DNA of 64,000 nucleotides from Thaumasiovibrio subtropicus (GCF_019703835.1 NZ_AP023054.1:1364001-1428000); one strand, 5' to 3'. Shown: positions 45,575 to 56,001, counted from the first letter of the stretch. Notes: generated from the letters alone by a model not told the origin. Made by a program: numbers and translations.

Positions 45575-48500
45575 ATGCGTTTAAACGTCATAGCTAGGTC
45601 TATCCGTTATGGATTAATCGGTGCAGTATTCTCTGCGCCAATATATACAACTTATGCCGCTGAGGCGGAAGTGAATGTAGATAACAGCCCAATTTACTTT
45701 AACCAGAAATCTCTCGACAACATGTTGGAAGGTAATCTGCGCGGTGGGGTTATCTTTGGTCAAAATGTGCTGTTCGAAGCAAAGAACAATGAAGATGATA
45801 TTCGTCAGCACCTTGTTGGGCAGCGTGACACTTTAGTTCTTTTTAAACCTGAAAATGTAGATGCGTCTGAAACCGTTGTTATGACGGTGAAGGATGGGTC
45901 GGGTGCAGTCCTCTACCGCACAGAGATGACGCAGCCTGACGCATTGCCGGGGATCGCGGGTGCTGTGTCTGGAGATATGCCTGACGTTGATTTGCCGGAG
46001 GAGTATGACTATGTCATCAACTCAAAGAGTGAGCTTGAGGAGCTCCGTGGAGATACAAAAGGGACAAAGATTCTATCAATATTAAATCAGCACAATAGTT
46101 TAAAAATAAAACTGGCAGATGGTCTATGGATTCCTGAAATCTATTTTCCTGATTCCACTAGTATTGGCGGAAAACTAATTTCAGTAGAAAGTGATGCAGG
46201 CTTCTCAACTCAAGTTGTTTTCGGTCAAGATAGTGTCACTATACAACGTGGTGAACAAGTAGACTTTTCCCACAATGGCTCCTCTTGGTATTTTGAGGAC
46301 TTAGTATCGTACAGCCGATTTGCATATGGTGAGCGCTTTTGGTCAGCGGACATAGACGGCGCCTTTATTCAAAATAATATGTCAATTGCGTTTAGTTCAG
46401 GTGAGCTGTCAGGTGAGCTCTCTAACTTTCATGTTGGTGCCGCGACAGAACTCATACTAGCGACGCTTGATTTGGGGCTATTGACTCCATATCGTGGGGA
46501 GTTTGATTTCCAATACGATGAAGAGCTCCATCGCCAGTATTACCAGACAATTCCGGTAAGTAAATTGGTTGTGACTGAATACGAACCCCAGCATTTGGAA
46601 GAAGTTGTTTTGTCCAAAGGTACAAGGTACACAGATCATTCAAGTGACAATGGTGACTTGTATGCTGGCGATATGCGAAATGATGTAGGGATGTATCTTT
46701 TCGGGTTAGGTATTGGTAATGCTAACAATGGGGTTAACTCTTCACGCCCCGGGATTGGAGCTTGGAATGAGCCAGGTTACACAGCGCAAACTACGGTACA
46801 AAACTCAATTGGAAACTATGCCAACGGCATTCAGCCACATGGTTACAATGCCCGAGTTGGCTCTGCGGTTGTTTATAGCTCGAAGGGGAACGAGTTTAGC
46901 CATGAGTTAGGGCACTCTTATGCTCTTCCTCACTATAACGGCGGTTTTGCAGGCTCTGTTCATCGCCCTGCTAAAGATCCTAACTCTACCTGGGGCTGGG
47001 ACGCCAACAGGCGTTTATTTGTTCCAAACTTTGAACGAACTATTTCAAATGAAGAGACTTGTGTTGATAACTCTCTAACTGATACCAACGGCAGTGTGGG
47101 CAAGGGTGATTTTGAGTGTTTAGAGCCACTCGATGGGCGTAGCTTCGGGTTGGATGCTATGGCTGGTGGCCAGCCCATGGTTCCAAGTGTTAATAATTAT
47201 ACTTTGCATACGCCGCTGCCACTGGCTCGAAGCCAGTACTTCTTCGAGAAAAGGGCGATTTTCGACAAGAATTCTTCAACGGGTTTTAGGAAGTGGAACT
47301 TTGATTTGGGAGTGGAGGAAGAATGGTCGCATATGGTCCAGCACCGTCCCTTTGTTGATGCGTGGATTTATATCGTTAATCAAGGGCGAATTTCAGAGTA
47401 TTTTGATAGAAACTCTGTCGTACGTGTCAGAGTCACTTTTGATCCGAAGCCACTCGAAATGCCTAAAGCTGCGGACTATGATTCTAAGGTGCTGGAATAC
47501 GTCAATGATAGTAATCGTGACGCTGTTATCATGATTAACGATGAAGTGAGCATTGAAGTGCCGAAGGGCGAAACTTTGCATCTTGTCTCAAATAATGGTA
47601 GCTGGATTAACGCGGATTCAGATGTAAAACTGGACCAGAAAGCACCAATAAAGCAAGGCATCCCGGTAACAACTTTACTTGGGTTTTATGATCCTGAGTC
47701 GGAAATTGATGCTTATGTTTATCCCGGATTGCATGGTTCTTATGGTCATGTCTATTCTGGCGATGAAACCGTCTATGGTTGCTACTTATCTGTAGTTTTT
47801 AAAGACGGCACAGAACAGAAGCACCAGCTTCAGAATGAACGTTTCAGTTCAAGCCTTATGAACCGCTTCCACGTTAACGTTGAAACTGCGCTTGAACCAG
47901 TGAGTGCGACGGTGATTTGTGATGGTAAGACTCAGGCCACCCGTGAAATTAGCAAGCCAACCAAAGCATTGCGCTATACCATCAATGGTGTTGTTCAAGG
48001 GGCTGATGGTGGCATCTCTGCTGATGCCGGTGTTGACCAAGTGATCTATGGTGCAGGTACTGTAGTACTAGATGGTTCAAACTCACAAGGTGACGATGTA
48101 CTTCGTTATGAGTGGCAACAGTTATCTGGCCCAGCGGTTGAACTTGTCGATGCGAACAGCGCTATTGCTCGCTTTGATGTCGATGGCGGTAATGCGGAAT
48201 ATCAGTTCAAACTGACTGTCACAGAAGGTGAACAGAGTGCATTTGATACAGTAAAAGTAACTGTTGTCGACAGCCATCTTCCGCCATCTATCGACTTGGA
48301 AGATCTTTATCGTGTCGAAAGTGGTGAAACGCTTTCTATCACGGCTGGTATTGAAGCGAGTAGTGCGGTAACGCTCAATTGGGCAATATCTGACGATGTT
48401 ACCTTCACAGGCCAAGGCACAGACACGATTACGGTGACTGCGCCGACGGTGACAGCAGATACCTACTATACGATTACCCTAGATGTGACCGACGAACATG

Positions 48501-48877
48501 CGCAAAGCACGACGGCATCGTCTCTATTAGAAGTCTCAGTAGCTGACACCGACATTTGTCGCCCAACCACGGATAAAGATGCGGATAACTATCCTGAATG
48601 GCAGCCACAATCATACGGTACGGCGAATACCTTGGTGAGTCACCAACAGCTTGTTTGGAAAAATAAGTGGTATGCCAGCGAGGGTGAAGAGCCGGGTATC
48701 GCGGGGGTATGGGAGTTAGTGAGTGATGTGATGCCGCTTTGGCAAAGTCAACGCACCTACAGTGCGGGTGATGAAGTACACCACGCCAATGCAGAGTGGC
48801 GCGCGTCGGCTTGGATCGCTGCGGGTCAAGCGCCTGGAGACGCAGCGGCTTGGGTGAAAGTGACAGACTGCGAATAA
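45575..48877 (+). CDS. Secreted M66 metalloprotease, TagA/StcE type, with chitin-binding modules
   Basis: 1100 residues with a signal peptide ending near TTYAAEA. The StcE/TagA start (GVIFGQNVLFEAKNNEDD) is followed by the zinc site HELGHSYALPH (His443, Glu444, His447, His453). The C-terminus adds a PKD/Ig-type domain (AGTVVLDGSNSQGDDVLRYE), a second Ig-like domain and two carbohydrate-binding modules of the 5/12 type (WQPQSYGT..., VMPLWQSQRTYSAGDEVHH). Relatives cleave mucin-type glycoproteins and leave by type II secretion. The C-terminal modules suggest targeting to chitin or mucus. Start ATG 45575; a GTG four codons earlier is possible. Confidence 0.9.
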   Translation: MRLNVIARSIRYGLIGAVFSAPIYTTYAAEAEVNVDNSPIYFNQKSLDNMLEGNLRGGVIFGQNVLFEAKNNEDDIRQHLVGQRDTLVLFKPENVDASETVVMTVKDGSGAVLYRTEMTQPDALPGIAGAVSGDMPDVDLPEEYDYVINSKSELEELRGDTKGTKILSILNQHNSLKIKLADGLWIPEIYFPDSTSIGGKLISVESDAGFSTQVVFGQDSVTIQRGEQVDFSHNGSSWYFEDLVSYSRFAYGERFWSADIDGAFIQNNMSIAFSSGELSGELSNFHVGAATELILATLDLGLLTPYRGEFDFQYDEELHRQYYQTIPVSKLVVTEYEPQHLEEVVLSKGTRYTDHSSDNGDLYAGDMRNDVGMYLFGLGIGNANNGVNSSRPGIGAWNEPGYTAQTTVQNSIGNYANGIQPHGYNARVGSAVVYSSKGNEFSHELGHSYALPHYNGGFAGSVHRPAKDPNSTWGWDANRRLFVPNFERTISNEETCVDNSLTDTNGSVGKGDFECLEPLDGRSFGLDAMAGGQPMVPSVNNYTLHTPLPLARSQYFFEKRAIFDKNSSTGFRKWNFDLGVEEEWSHMVQHRPFVDAWIYIVNQGRISEYFDRNSVVRVRVTFDPKPLEMPKAADYDSKVLEYVNDSNRDAVIMINDEVSIEVPKGETLHLVSNNGSWINADSDVKLDQKAPIKQGIPVTTLLGFYDPESEIDAYVYPGLHGSYGHVYSGDETVYGCYLSVVFKDGTEQKHQLQNERFSSSLMNRFHVNVETALEPVSATVICDGKTQATREISKPTKALRYTINGVVQGADGGISADAGVDQVIYGAGTVVLDGSNSQGDDVLRYEWQQLSGPAVELVDANSAIARFDVDGGNAEYQFKLTVTEGEQSAFDTVKVTVVDSHLPPSIDLEDLYRVESGETLSITAGIEASSAVTLNWAISDDVTFTGQGTDTITVTAPTVTADTYYTITLDVTDEHAQSTTASSLLEVSVADTDICRPTTDKDADNYPEWQPQSYGTANTLVSHQQLVWKNKWYASEGEEPGIAGVWELVSDVMPLWQSQRTYSAGDEVHHANAEWRASAWIAAGQAPGDAAAWVKVTDCE

Positions 48878-48936
48878 ATTGCGTTATTTGGACGTTAAAC
48901 ATAAAAGGTAAATGTCCAACTCTGTAGATAAATGAA

Positions 48937-48974
48937 GAAACCCGCTTGATACGGAATCAAGCGGGTTTCTTTTT
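48937..48974 (+). terminator. Terminator of the protease gene
   Basis: GAAACCCGCTTGAT and ATCAAGCGGGTTTC around ACGGA, followed by a T run. Confidence 0.92.
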
Positions 48975-49392
48975 TTGGTGGCATGAGATGAGCCCCTGGA
49001 ACTTGTCTGTCTATTCTTTTTTGCTTTGATTAGTGCCTTTTTCTTCTAAGTCTTCATTTTCAGTCGTGTTCGCCAGTATTTTTGACTGTGATTGGTTTGC
49101 AGATAATCCTGTTGTTAACAACACGGTAACTTTTTCTTGGGTGGCATTAACCCCTTCTATTATGCTGTTTTTGTGGATTTTATTGTGGTGTTTGTTTTGT
49201 GAACGTAAATGAGACGTTATTTGTAATCAGATGTAACCATTGTATGAAATTTCGTCAAATAGTAGTTTATTACTCTGCTCAATGTTAATTTTGTAAAATA
49301 TTTTCTTGAATTGGTTTGTAACCTTGGTTTAACATGCGCCGCGTTTTGGCCGCTCAATGAGTGAGTGGCATAAGTTCAAAAAGGAGAATGTG
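48975..49392. other. Intergenic region before the AbgT gene
   Basis: T-rich plus strand, no gene recognised. The translation start of the transporter lies at its end. Confidence 0.4.
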
Positions 49393-50985
49393 GTGCAATC
49401 TACTGCTTCACAAAGCAAAAACGGTAAAAAGAACCTTTTTGCTAGATTTTTAGACACGGTCGAATGGTTAGGTAATTTGCTACCTCACCCAATTACGCTA
49501 TTTGCCATTTTTTGTATTGCCATCTTGGTAGCGTCGGGTATCGCAGGTTACTTTGAAGTTTCCGTCGTCGACCCGCGCCCTGAAGGGGCTAAAGGGCGTG
49601 CGGCGGACGGTCTGATTTATGCGCAAAGCTTACTCAACGCAGAAGGCTTGCAGATGATCGTGACGAACCTAGTGAAAAACTTCACTGGTTTCGCACCGCT
49701 AGGTACAGTGCTTGTCTCTATGATGGGTGTGGCAATTGCAGAGCACTCAGGTTTGCTATCTGCGGCAATGCGCGGTCTAGTGATGGGTGCCTCACGCCGT
49801 ATGGTCACCTTCACAGTCGTGTTTGCTGGTATCGTGTCCAACACCGCGTCTGAGCTAGGTTATGTGGTATTGATTCCTCTAGCTGCGATGATTTTCCATT
49901 CGTTAGGACGTCACCCTCTGGCAGGTCTTGCTGCCGCATTTGCGGGTGTATCTGGTGGTTACTCTGCCAACCTGTTCCTCGGTACAGTTGACCCACTACT
50001 CTCGGGTATCACAGAAACTGCTGCACAGATGATTGACCCAACTTATAGCGTTGGCCCGGAAGTGAACTGGTACTTCATGTTCATCTCTACCTTCTTCATC
50101 TCAATCATGGGTGCTTGGATCACCGAGAAGATTGTTGAGCCTAAGTTAGGCGAGTATAAGAAAGAGATGGCCTCAGAAGATCTGAGCGAAACCGTTGAAG
50201 GCAAGCTCACTGAGATCGAGAAGCGTGGTCTGCGCAATGCGGGCATTGCAATGCTTGTTGTTTCTGCCGTACTCGCACTGACGATTGTGCCTGAGTGGGG
50301 CCCACTACGTCACCCTGAAACCAATGCGATAGCGGGTTCGCCTTTCTTTAAAGGCATCGTTGCGTTCATCATGATTTTCTTCGGTGTTCCTGGGTACGTG
50401 TATGGCCGTACAGTTGGCACAATGAAGTCAGATGTTGATGTGATTAACTCGATGTCTAAGTCAATGAGCTCAATGGGCATGTACATTGTACTTGTGTTCT
50501 TTGCTGCGCAGTTTGTTGCCTTCTTTAAGTGGACTAACTTCGGTCAAATTATCGCGGTATCAGGCGCTGACTTCCTGCAAGCGGTTGGTTTGACGGGGCC
50601 AGCACTGTTCTTCGCCTTCATTATTATGTGTGGTTTGATCAACCTATCGATTGGTTCAGCGTCAGCACAGTGGGCGGTGACGGCACCGATTTTTGTCCCT
50701 ATGCTCATGCTTGTCGGTTATGCACCAGAGACCATTCAGGCTGCATACCGTATTGGTGATTCAGTAACCAACATCATTACGCCAATGATGAGTTACTTCG
50801 GTTTGATTCTGGCAGTAGCGAGTCGCTATGTGCGTAACCTTGGTATCGGTACCTTGATTGCGACCATGCTACCTTACTCAATGATCTTTATGGTGGGTTG
50901 GAGCATCTTGTTCTACGTGTGGGTATTTGTATTAGGCATGCCGGTTGGTCCAGGTGCTGAGACTTACTACAACGTTAACGGCTAA
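49393..50985 (+). CDS. abgT: AbgT-family transporter (p-aminobenzoyl-glutamate type)
   Basis: 530 residues with about 11-13 hydrophobic segments. It shows the AbgT pattern: FLDTVEWLGNLLPHPITLFA, ASELGYVVLIPLAAMIFHSL, FAGVSGGYSANLFLGTVDPL and GSASAQWAVTAPIFVPML. Relatives import p-aminobenzoyl-glutamate or export sulfonamides and related compounds. GTG 49393 is chosen because AAAAGGAG lies six bases upstream; ATG 49357 is in frame but has no ribosome site and places that AAAAGGAG inside the coding region. There is no abgA/abgB partner nearby. Confidence 0.85.
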   Translation: MQSTASQSKNGKKNLFARFLDTVEWLGNLLPHPITLFAIFCIAILVASGIAGYFEVSVVDPRPEGAKGRAADGLIYAQSLLNAEGLQMIVTNLVKNFTGFAPLGTVLVSMMGVAIAEHSGLLSAAMRGLVMGASRRMVTFTVVFAGIVSNTASELGYVVLIPLAAMIFHSLGRHPLAGLAAAFAGVSGGYSANLFLGTVDPLLSGITETAAQMIDPTYSVGPEVNWYFMFISTFFISIMGAWITEKIVEPKLGEYKKEMASEDLSETVEGKLTEIEKRGLRNAGIAMLVVSAVLALTIVPEWGPLRHPETNAIAGSPFFKGIVAFIMIFFGVPGYVYGRTVGTMKSDVDVINSMSKSMSSMGMYIVLVFFAAQFVAFFKWTNFGQIIAVSGADFLQAVGLTGPALFFAFIIMCGLINLSIGSASAQWAVTAPIFVPMLMLVGYAPETIQAAYRIGDSVTNIITPMMSYFGLILAVASRYVRNLGIGTLIATMLPYSMIFMVGWSILFYVWVFVLGMPVGPGAETYYNVNG

Positions 50986-51009
50986 TCGCTATTACGTCAC
51001 TCCCTCTTC

Positions 51010-51037
51010 AAAGCACCTGCCTTGGCAGGTGCTTTTT
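51010..51037 (+). terminator. Terminator of abgT
   Basis: AAAGCACCTGCC and GGCAGGTGCTTT with a two-base loop core, followed by T residues. Confidence 0.9.
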
Positions 51038-51356
51038 CGATTCTCTTCGTGGCTGTAAGCTGCGAACGACCGTACTTTTCTGAATTAATTACACATTCTT
51101 TGAGTGGTCAGAGTTGTGAGTGATAATGTCGCATCGCGCTCTTTAAGCCATGCTATTCAGAGGGTTATTGGTTTGGGCAGCAAAAATAGTTTCAGGTTGC
51201 ATAATGCTTTTTAAGTATTGATAAAATATGTCTCATTCCTCAGGCCAAATTCACTGCTATTCTCAATGGTGCTGAAAAGATCGCAATCTTTGATCGCTAG
51301 GCGGTACGACTCATCGATTGTACTCATGCAAAACAGTGATAAAAGGCAGAGCGGGT
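51038..51356. other. Upstream region of the surface-protein locus
   Basis: About 320 bases with no gene; expected to contain the promoter of the locus. No known operator recognised. Confidence 0.4.
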
Positions 51357-54300
51357 ATGATTCGGCAATTTCGTTACGCATGGTTCTTCATCTTATTGGC
51401 AGGCTGCGGTGGAGGAGGCGGTGATGGCGGTAGTGGCAATGTGCCGGATACAGTTGTCATCAAGAAAGGCGTCTTCGTTGATAGCCCTGTACAGGGGCTG
51501 AGTTATGTGTCGGGCGACACATCTGGGACCACCTCGGCGACAGGTGAGTTCGAGTATGAAGACGGCAAAACCGTGACCTTTTCACTGGGTGATGTAGAGT
51601 TGGGTTCGGCTAACGGTGGTGCTGTCATTACCCCTATTGATATCGTCGAAGGCGCGACTGACAGCACTAACCCAAAAGTGACCAATATCATTCGCTTATT
51701 GCAGACTGCTGATGCTGATGGCGACCCCTCCAACGGGATTACATTAGAAAAAGCCCGCTTAGATGCTCTTCCCGATAACCTCGATTTAGACCAAGCGATT
51801 GATGCGTTTGATCGTCAACAAGCCCTCATGGATTGGCTTGCAGACCAAAACCTTTCCCTCGTTGATGTGAACACAGCTCGCGAACATTTTGATGACATCC
51901 TGGATGGAGCGAGCAAAGACTCGGATAACGATGGCATTCCCGATGCCGCCGATATCGATCGAGATGGTGATGGTGTTAACAACAATGTCGACCGATTCCC
52001 AGATGACGGTACGGAGTCACAAGACCTCGATGGCGATGGCATTGGTGATAATGCCGACCCAGATCGTGATGGCGATGAGGTGAATGATGACGTCGATATT
52101 TTCCCCAATGATCCTAACGAGAGTGCTGACCTAGACAGTGACGGCATTGGTGATAACAGCGATCCAGACCGCGATGGCGACAACGTTAATAATGATCAGG
52201 ACCGTTTCCCCAATGATCCCAACGAAAGTGCCGACTTGGACAACGATGGTATTGGTGACAACGCCGATCCAGATCGGGATAACGATGGCGTGAATGATGA
52301 AACCGATCGTTTCCCCAATGACCCGAATGAGAGTGCTGATTTAGATAATGACGGTATCGGTGACAATAGTGACCCTGACCGGGATGGCGATGGCGTAGAG
52401 AATGGCGTTGACGTGTACCCAGATGATCCAGCGCGTAGTGCATTGCCAACAGTGACAATAGATACACCCGAAACCCTTGCAACTGTAGGTGCTACACCCA
52501 TTACGGTCACTGGCTCTGTGGATGCACAAGCTGCGTCACTGACTTTGAACGGGGTTAACCTCGCACTGGATGGTAGCGGGAGTTACAGTGCGGATGTCGC
52601 TTTGGAAGAAGGGTTGAACACCATCGTCGCGCGTATCGTCAGTCCAAGCGATGAAGGTGACATTGTCTCTACAGCGTCTATTTCAGTATCGCTCGATCTC
52701 ACCCCGCCAACCATTACCCTCGAGTCTCACACCGATGGTGACACGGTGACAACGGAGACCGTCACCATTACCGGACTGATCAATGACATTGTCCGCGGCA
52801 CGATTGAGGAAGATCAAGCGTCATTAACACTAAATGGTGAAGCGGCGTCTATCTCTAACCGCAGTTATGCCATTGAAGGGGTGGCATTGAATCCGGGGCA
52901 AAACGATTTCACCCTTCTCGCCACTGACCAAGTGGGGAATCAGAACTCACTGCAGTTCAGTTTGAATTACAGTGTGCCGACGGGACAGCGTATCGAGTTG
53001 GTGTCTGGGCAAGCGCAAATCGCTGAGATAGAAACTCAGGTGGAAGATCCTCTAACTGTGCGGGTGTTAGATAACGATGCCAACCCCGTCGCCAATGCCT
53101 CGGTTGTGTTTCGTGTAGAGCAGGGCTCTGGGGTTGTCGGTGTGGGCACGGATGACGCTGGGCGTGCCGTTGTGGTTGATACAAATGCGGAAGGCGTTGC
53201 ATCCACCCAGTTCCAAGTCGGCGCACGGGTAGGTACGGCAAACCACAAAGTTAAAGCACAAGCGGTCGGCTATGATGACGAGCTCATTTTTACCGCCTCC
53301 GGCACGTCAGCCTTGGGTAACAAGCTCAGTGTTAACTCTGGCAACAATCAGCGCGGTGCAACCTATCAAGCGCTACCAGCGCCGTTTGTCACCGTGGTGA
53401 CTGACAGCGGGGCCAATGTGGTGTCTGGAGCACGGGTGGAATACAAGGTGATAAAAGGTGGCGGTGCCTTTGGTGATGATGGTGATACGGTTGTTGTGAC
53501 GACCGATAGCGATGGTCGCGTCTCTGTGATCTATACCTTGGGCGATCTTGAAGGGCTAGACCAGCAACGCATTGTTGCTACCTTGCTCGACTCTGCGGTT
53601 GAAGAGCCGATTACCGCGGGTTTTACAGCATCGGCATTCACGCCAACGGAAGCGGGCGACACGAGTATTTCGGGTGTTGTTCTCGATAATCAAGACAACC
53701 CCATTCCGGGGGCAACGGTGACGGTGGAAGGCACCACTCGACAAGCAACGACCGATGAACAAGGCCAGTTCACTATTACGGAAGCCCCTGTCGGACCTGT
53801 TCACCTAATTGTGGATGGCTCGACCACCAGCTTGGAGGGTGAGTATCCGACCTTAAGCTACAACATCGTGACGATATCAGGCATTGAGAACCCGCTTGCT
53901 GCGCCCGTTTATATGGTGAAACTGGATGTGGACTCGGGAGTAGAAGTCGGCCCAAGCGATGTCTCGTTGACGCTCGAGGAATATCCGGGCTTTCAACTCG
54001 ATGTAGCGAAAGATTCTGTGACTTTCCCTGATGGCGCGCGATCAGGCTTGCTGTCGGTGACGGCGGTCAATGCATCAAAAGTGCCTATGGCCCCACCGAA
54101 TGGTATGCAGCCGCAATTCATCGTCACTATCCAACCGACAGGGACACGTTTTGATCCGCCTGCACGTCTTACACTACCGAATGTCGATGGACACTCCCCC
54201 GGTGCGCAAGTGGAAATGTACTCCTATGACCATGACTTAGAAGAGTTTGTTTCGATTGGTCTAGGCACGGTGAGTGAAGACGGTGCTTTAGTCCAATCCA

Positions 54301-55340
54301 ATCCCGGTGTCGGGGTTATTAAAGCGGGTTGGCACTGTGGTTCGCAGCCCGGAGGAAGCGGTTGTACCTATAATTGCGGTGAGTGCCAGACATGTGACGA
54401 CGATTGTAACTGCATCAATGATGACAGCCAGACACCCCGCTCCATAACCGATGTCGAAGGCGACTGTAAATCACCTGCTTGCCAAGACGGCAGTGCTGTT
54501 CAGGTGAATGATGATTCGGATACCCCGCCTGATAACGAATGTAAAATTTGTGAAGATGGTGCGGTAACTAACCGTGAAGATGGTCGAGTGAATGCCTGCC
54601 TAGAGTGTGAAGACGGTGAAGAGAAGAAGGTGCCAGATAACGAGATCGGCAGCACCTCTATCAGCTTTGCTGGCGTGACTAACTTCATTAAAGACGTCAA
54701 CAAAATCCTCGATTTGCTCGGCTCCGACGACAAGATCCCAGAAGTGCAGTTTGCTTTCGCGAAGACAGAAAAAGAGGTGTGCTGTGTTGCTCGCGATGGT
54801 GAGATGACTGATGAAATTGAGTGGAAGGGTTCGGTTGTGTTCCCGGGTTGGAGTGGTCGCTGGCGTCCAACGATTCCACCTTATTCCGGTGATTACACCA
54901 TTACTATCTTCGGTCGCTCGATAGGTGTGGCCTATGGTGTGCAGTTCGAAGCAGGCTTCACGGGCAGTGTAGATATCACTCGAACTGAGCGTGAGTGTCA
55001 GGGGGATGATTGCTGGGGCGGTTCGGTCGGAGGTCAGTTCACCGCAGGTGGCGGCTTATTCGGGGAAGTCCCTAATCCTGCGTTACCGCCAGAATGCGGC
55101 CCTCGCGGGAATGAAGATTGTGCTGTGTTGCGTGTTGAAGGGACAGTGACAAGCGGCTTTAACATTCAAGCGGGCGTTAACTGCGAAAAAATAAACGGCA
55201 AAATTGGCCACACAGGTATCGCAGCCAATGCCAAGTTCATCGTCGCTGAAGGTACATGGGTCGAGACTGCTTTCCAAGAGACATTGCAGTTAGTGAACTC
55301 AGGTTCAATCACTGTCTTCGAATATGAATTGCCTGATTAA
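51357..55340 (+). CDS. Large multidomain surface lipoprotein (TSP3, Ig-like, Cys-rich)
   Basis: 1327 residues. Type II signal peptide with lipobox LLAGC, then a glycine linker (GGGGGDGGSG). Order: an N-terminal domain with VFVDSPVQGLSYVSGDTSG (22-185); calcium-binding thrombospondin-3 repeats rich in DxDxDG (about 190-355), including four 35-residue units; Ig-like domains (about 360-540); two Big_1-like domains (about 545-760); a carboxypeptidase-regulatory-like domain (GVVLDNQDNPIPGATVTVEG); a cysteine-rich stretch (about 995-1090) of C-x2-C pairs; and a C-terminal domain. Start ATG 51357, not 51318. It is followed 10 bases later by a small exported protein. Function unknown. Confidence 0.82.
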   Translation: MIRQFRYAWFFILLAGCGGGGGDGGSGNVPDTVVIKKGVFVDSPVQGLSYVSGDTSGTTSATGEFEYEDGKTVTFSLGDVELGSANGGAVITPIDIVEGATDSTNPKVTNIIRLLQTADADGDPSNGITLEKARLDALPDNLDLDQAIDAFDRQQALMDWLADQNLSLVDVNTAREHFDDILDGASKDSDNDGIPDAADIDRDGDGVNNNVDRFPDDGTESQDLDGDGIGDNADPDRDGDEVNDDVDIFPNDPNESADLDSDGIGDNSDPDRDGDNVNNDQDRFPNDPNESADLDNDGIGDNADPDRDNDGVNDETDRFPNDPNESADLDNDGIGDNSDPDRDGDGVENGVDVYPDDPARSALPTVTIDTPETLATVGATPITVTGSVDAQAASLTLNGVNLALDGSGSYSADVALEEGLNTIVARIVSPSDEGDIVSTASISVSLDLTPPTITLESHTDGDTVTTETVTITGLINDIVRGTIEEDQASLTLNGEAASISNRSYAIEGVALNPGQNDFTLLATDQVGNQNSLQFSLNYSVPTGQRIELVSGQAQIAEIETQVEDPLTVRVLDNDANPVANASVVFRVEQGSGVVGVGTDDAGRAVVVDTNAEGVASTQFQVGARVGTANHKVKAQAVGYDDELIFTASGTSALGNKLSVNSGNNQRGATYQALPAPFVTVVTDSGANVVSGARVEYKVIKGGGAFGDDGDTVVVTTDSDGRVSVIYTLGDLEGLDQQRIVATLLDSAVEEPITAGFTASAFTPTEAGDTSISGVVLDNQDNPIPGATVTVEGTTRQATTDEQGQFTITEAPVGPVHLIVDGSTTSLEGEYPTLSYNIVTISGIENPLAAPVYMVKLDVDSGVEVGPSDVSLTLEEYPGFQLDVAKDSVTFPDGARSGLLSVTAVNASKVPMAPPNGMQPQFIVTIQPTGTRFDPPARLTLPNVDGHSPGAQVEMYSYDHDLEEFVSIGLGTVSEDGALVQSNPGVGVIKAGWHCGSQPGGSGCTYNCGECQTCDDDCNCINDDSQTPRSITDVEGDCKSPACQDGSAVQVNDDSDTPPDNECKICEDGAVTNREDGRVNACLECEDGEEKKVPDNEIGSTSISFAGVTNFIKDVNKILDLLGSDDKIPEVQFAFAKTEKEVCCVARDGEMTDEIEWKGSVVFPGWSGRWRPTIPPYSGDYTITIFGRSIGVAYGVQFEAGFTGSVDITRTERECQGDDCWGGSVGGQFTAGGGLFGEVPNPALPPECGPRGNEDCAVLRVEGTVTSGFNIQAGVNCEKINGKIGHTGIAANAKFIVAEGTWVETAFQETLQLVNSGSITVFEYELPD
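51996..52415 (+). repeat. Four tandem 105-bp repeats coding TSP3 units
   Basis: Units start at 51996, 52101, 52206 and 52311, each encoding a variant of FPNDPNESADLDNDGIGDN plus a DPDRDGD segment. DNA identity is high among the last three, which suggests recent expansion. Confidence 0.85.
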
Positions 55341-55350
55341 GGATGATGCA

Positions 55351-56001
55351 ATGGTTCCAACAAGCAAAACACTAAAAGCGCTAGTGATACTCGTCGGAGG
55401 TTTGGCTGGCGCGGCCTATACCTCGTTAACTTATGCGGTATTACCTGAAGGCGATGAGTGGGTGTGGCCTAACTTTGAAACAACAGAAGCGAAGAAAGGG
55501 ACACTGGAAACCGAGTATCACTTTGACTATCGCCAATCGAATGTACGTGATGCGGCGTATTTGCCAACGATCGACAAAGAGAAAGCAGACTATTCCACGC
55601 CTGCTAAGGCGTTTATGTCACGAATGAGCGCGTTGCAGCATGTCGATTATGACTGGTGGCTCGCGGCGTGGGATGAGCCCTCTAGAGCGCTTTTTCAAGC
55701 ACAAGCAATCCAGATGGGACGTGACCAAGGTTACTGGACAGATTTATGGCAAACGCAGTTTTCCCGCTCGGTGATTCAGATTGCGCGGCAAATTGAGTAC
55801 CAAGGCTATGTCATCTTCACTTATCGCGTGATGGCGGAAGATAGGAAAACTGACATTGGTGGCGGTTTTGAATATCCGATTGTGTTTAAACAACAAGAGG
55901 ACGCTTCATGGCGCGTGTCATTGGATTTGCGGCGCGACCCATTATTACAGCACAGCCCTTGGGTATCAGGACGTTCTCGCACGGAGGTAGCGCTGCCATG
56001 A
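55351..56001 (+). CDS. Exported hypothetical protein A with W-W-L-x-x-W-D motif
   Basis: 216 residues with a signal peptide (LKALVILVGGLAGAAYTSLTYA). The mature part has SALQHVDYDWWLAAWDEPSR, which the next gene shares in altered form, then a beta-rich end (YQGYVIFTYRVMAED, FEYPIVFKQQEDASW). Family not recognised. AAGGA lies seven bases before ATG 55351; ATG 55324 overlaps the previous gene and is rejected. The stop overlaps the next start (ATGA). Confidence 0.75.
   Translation: MVPTSKTLKALVILVGGLAGAAYTSLTYAVLPEGDEWVWPNFETTEAKKGTLETEYHFDYRQSNVRDAAYLPTIDKEKADYSTPAKAFMSRMSALQHVDYDWWLAAWDEPSRALFQAQAIQMGRDQGYWTDLWQTQFSRSVIQIARQIEYQGYVIFTYRVMAEDRKTDIGGGFEYPIVFKQQEDASWRVSLDLRRDPLLQHSPWVSGRSRTEVALP

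Noticed and set aside
51996-52415. Regular direct repeats, considered as a CRISPR array
   Set aside because: The units are in frame, 105 bp without unique spacers, and code for calcium-binding TSP3 units.
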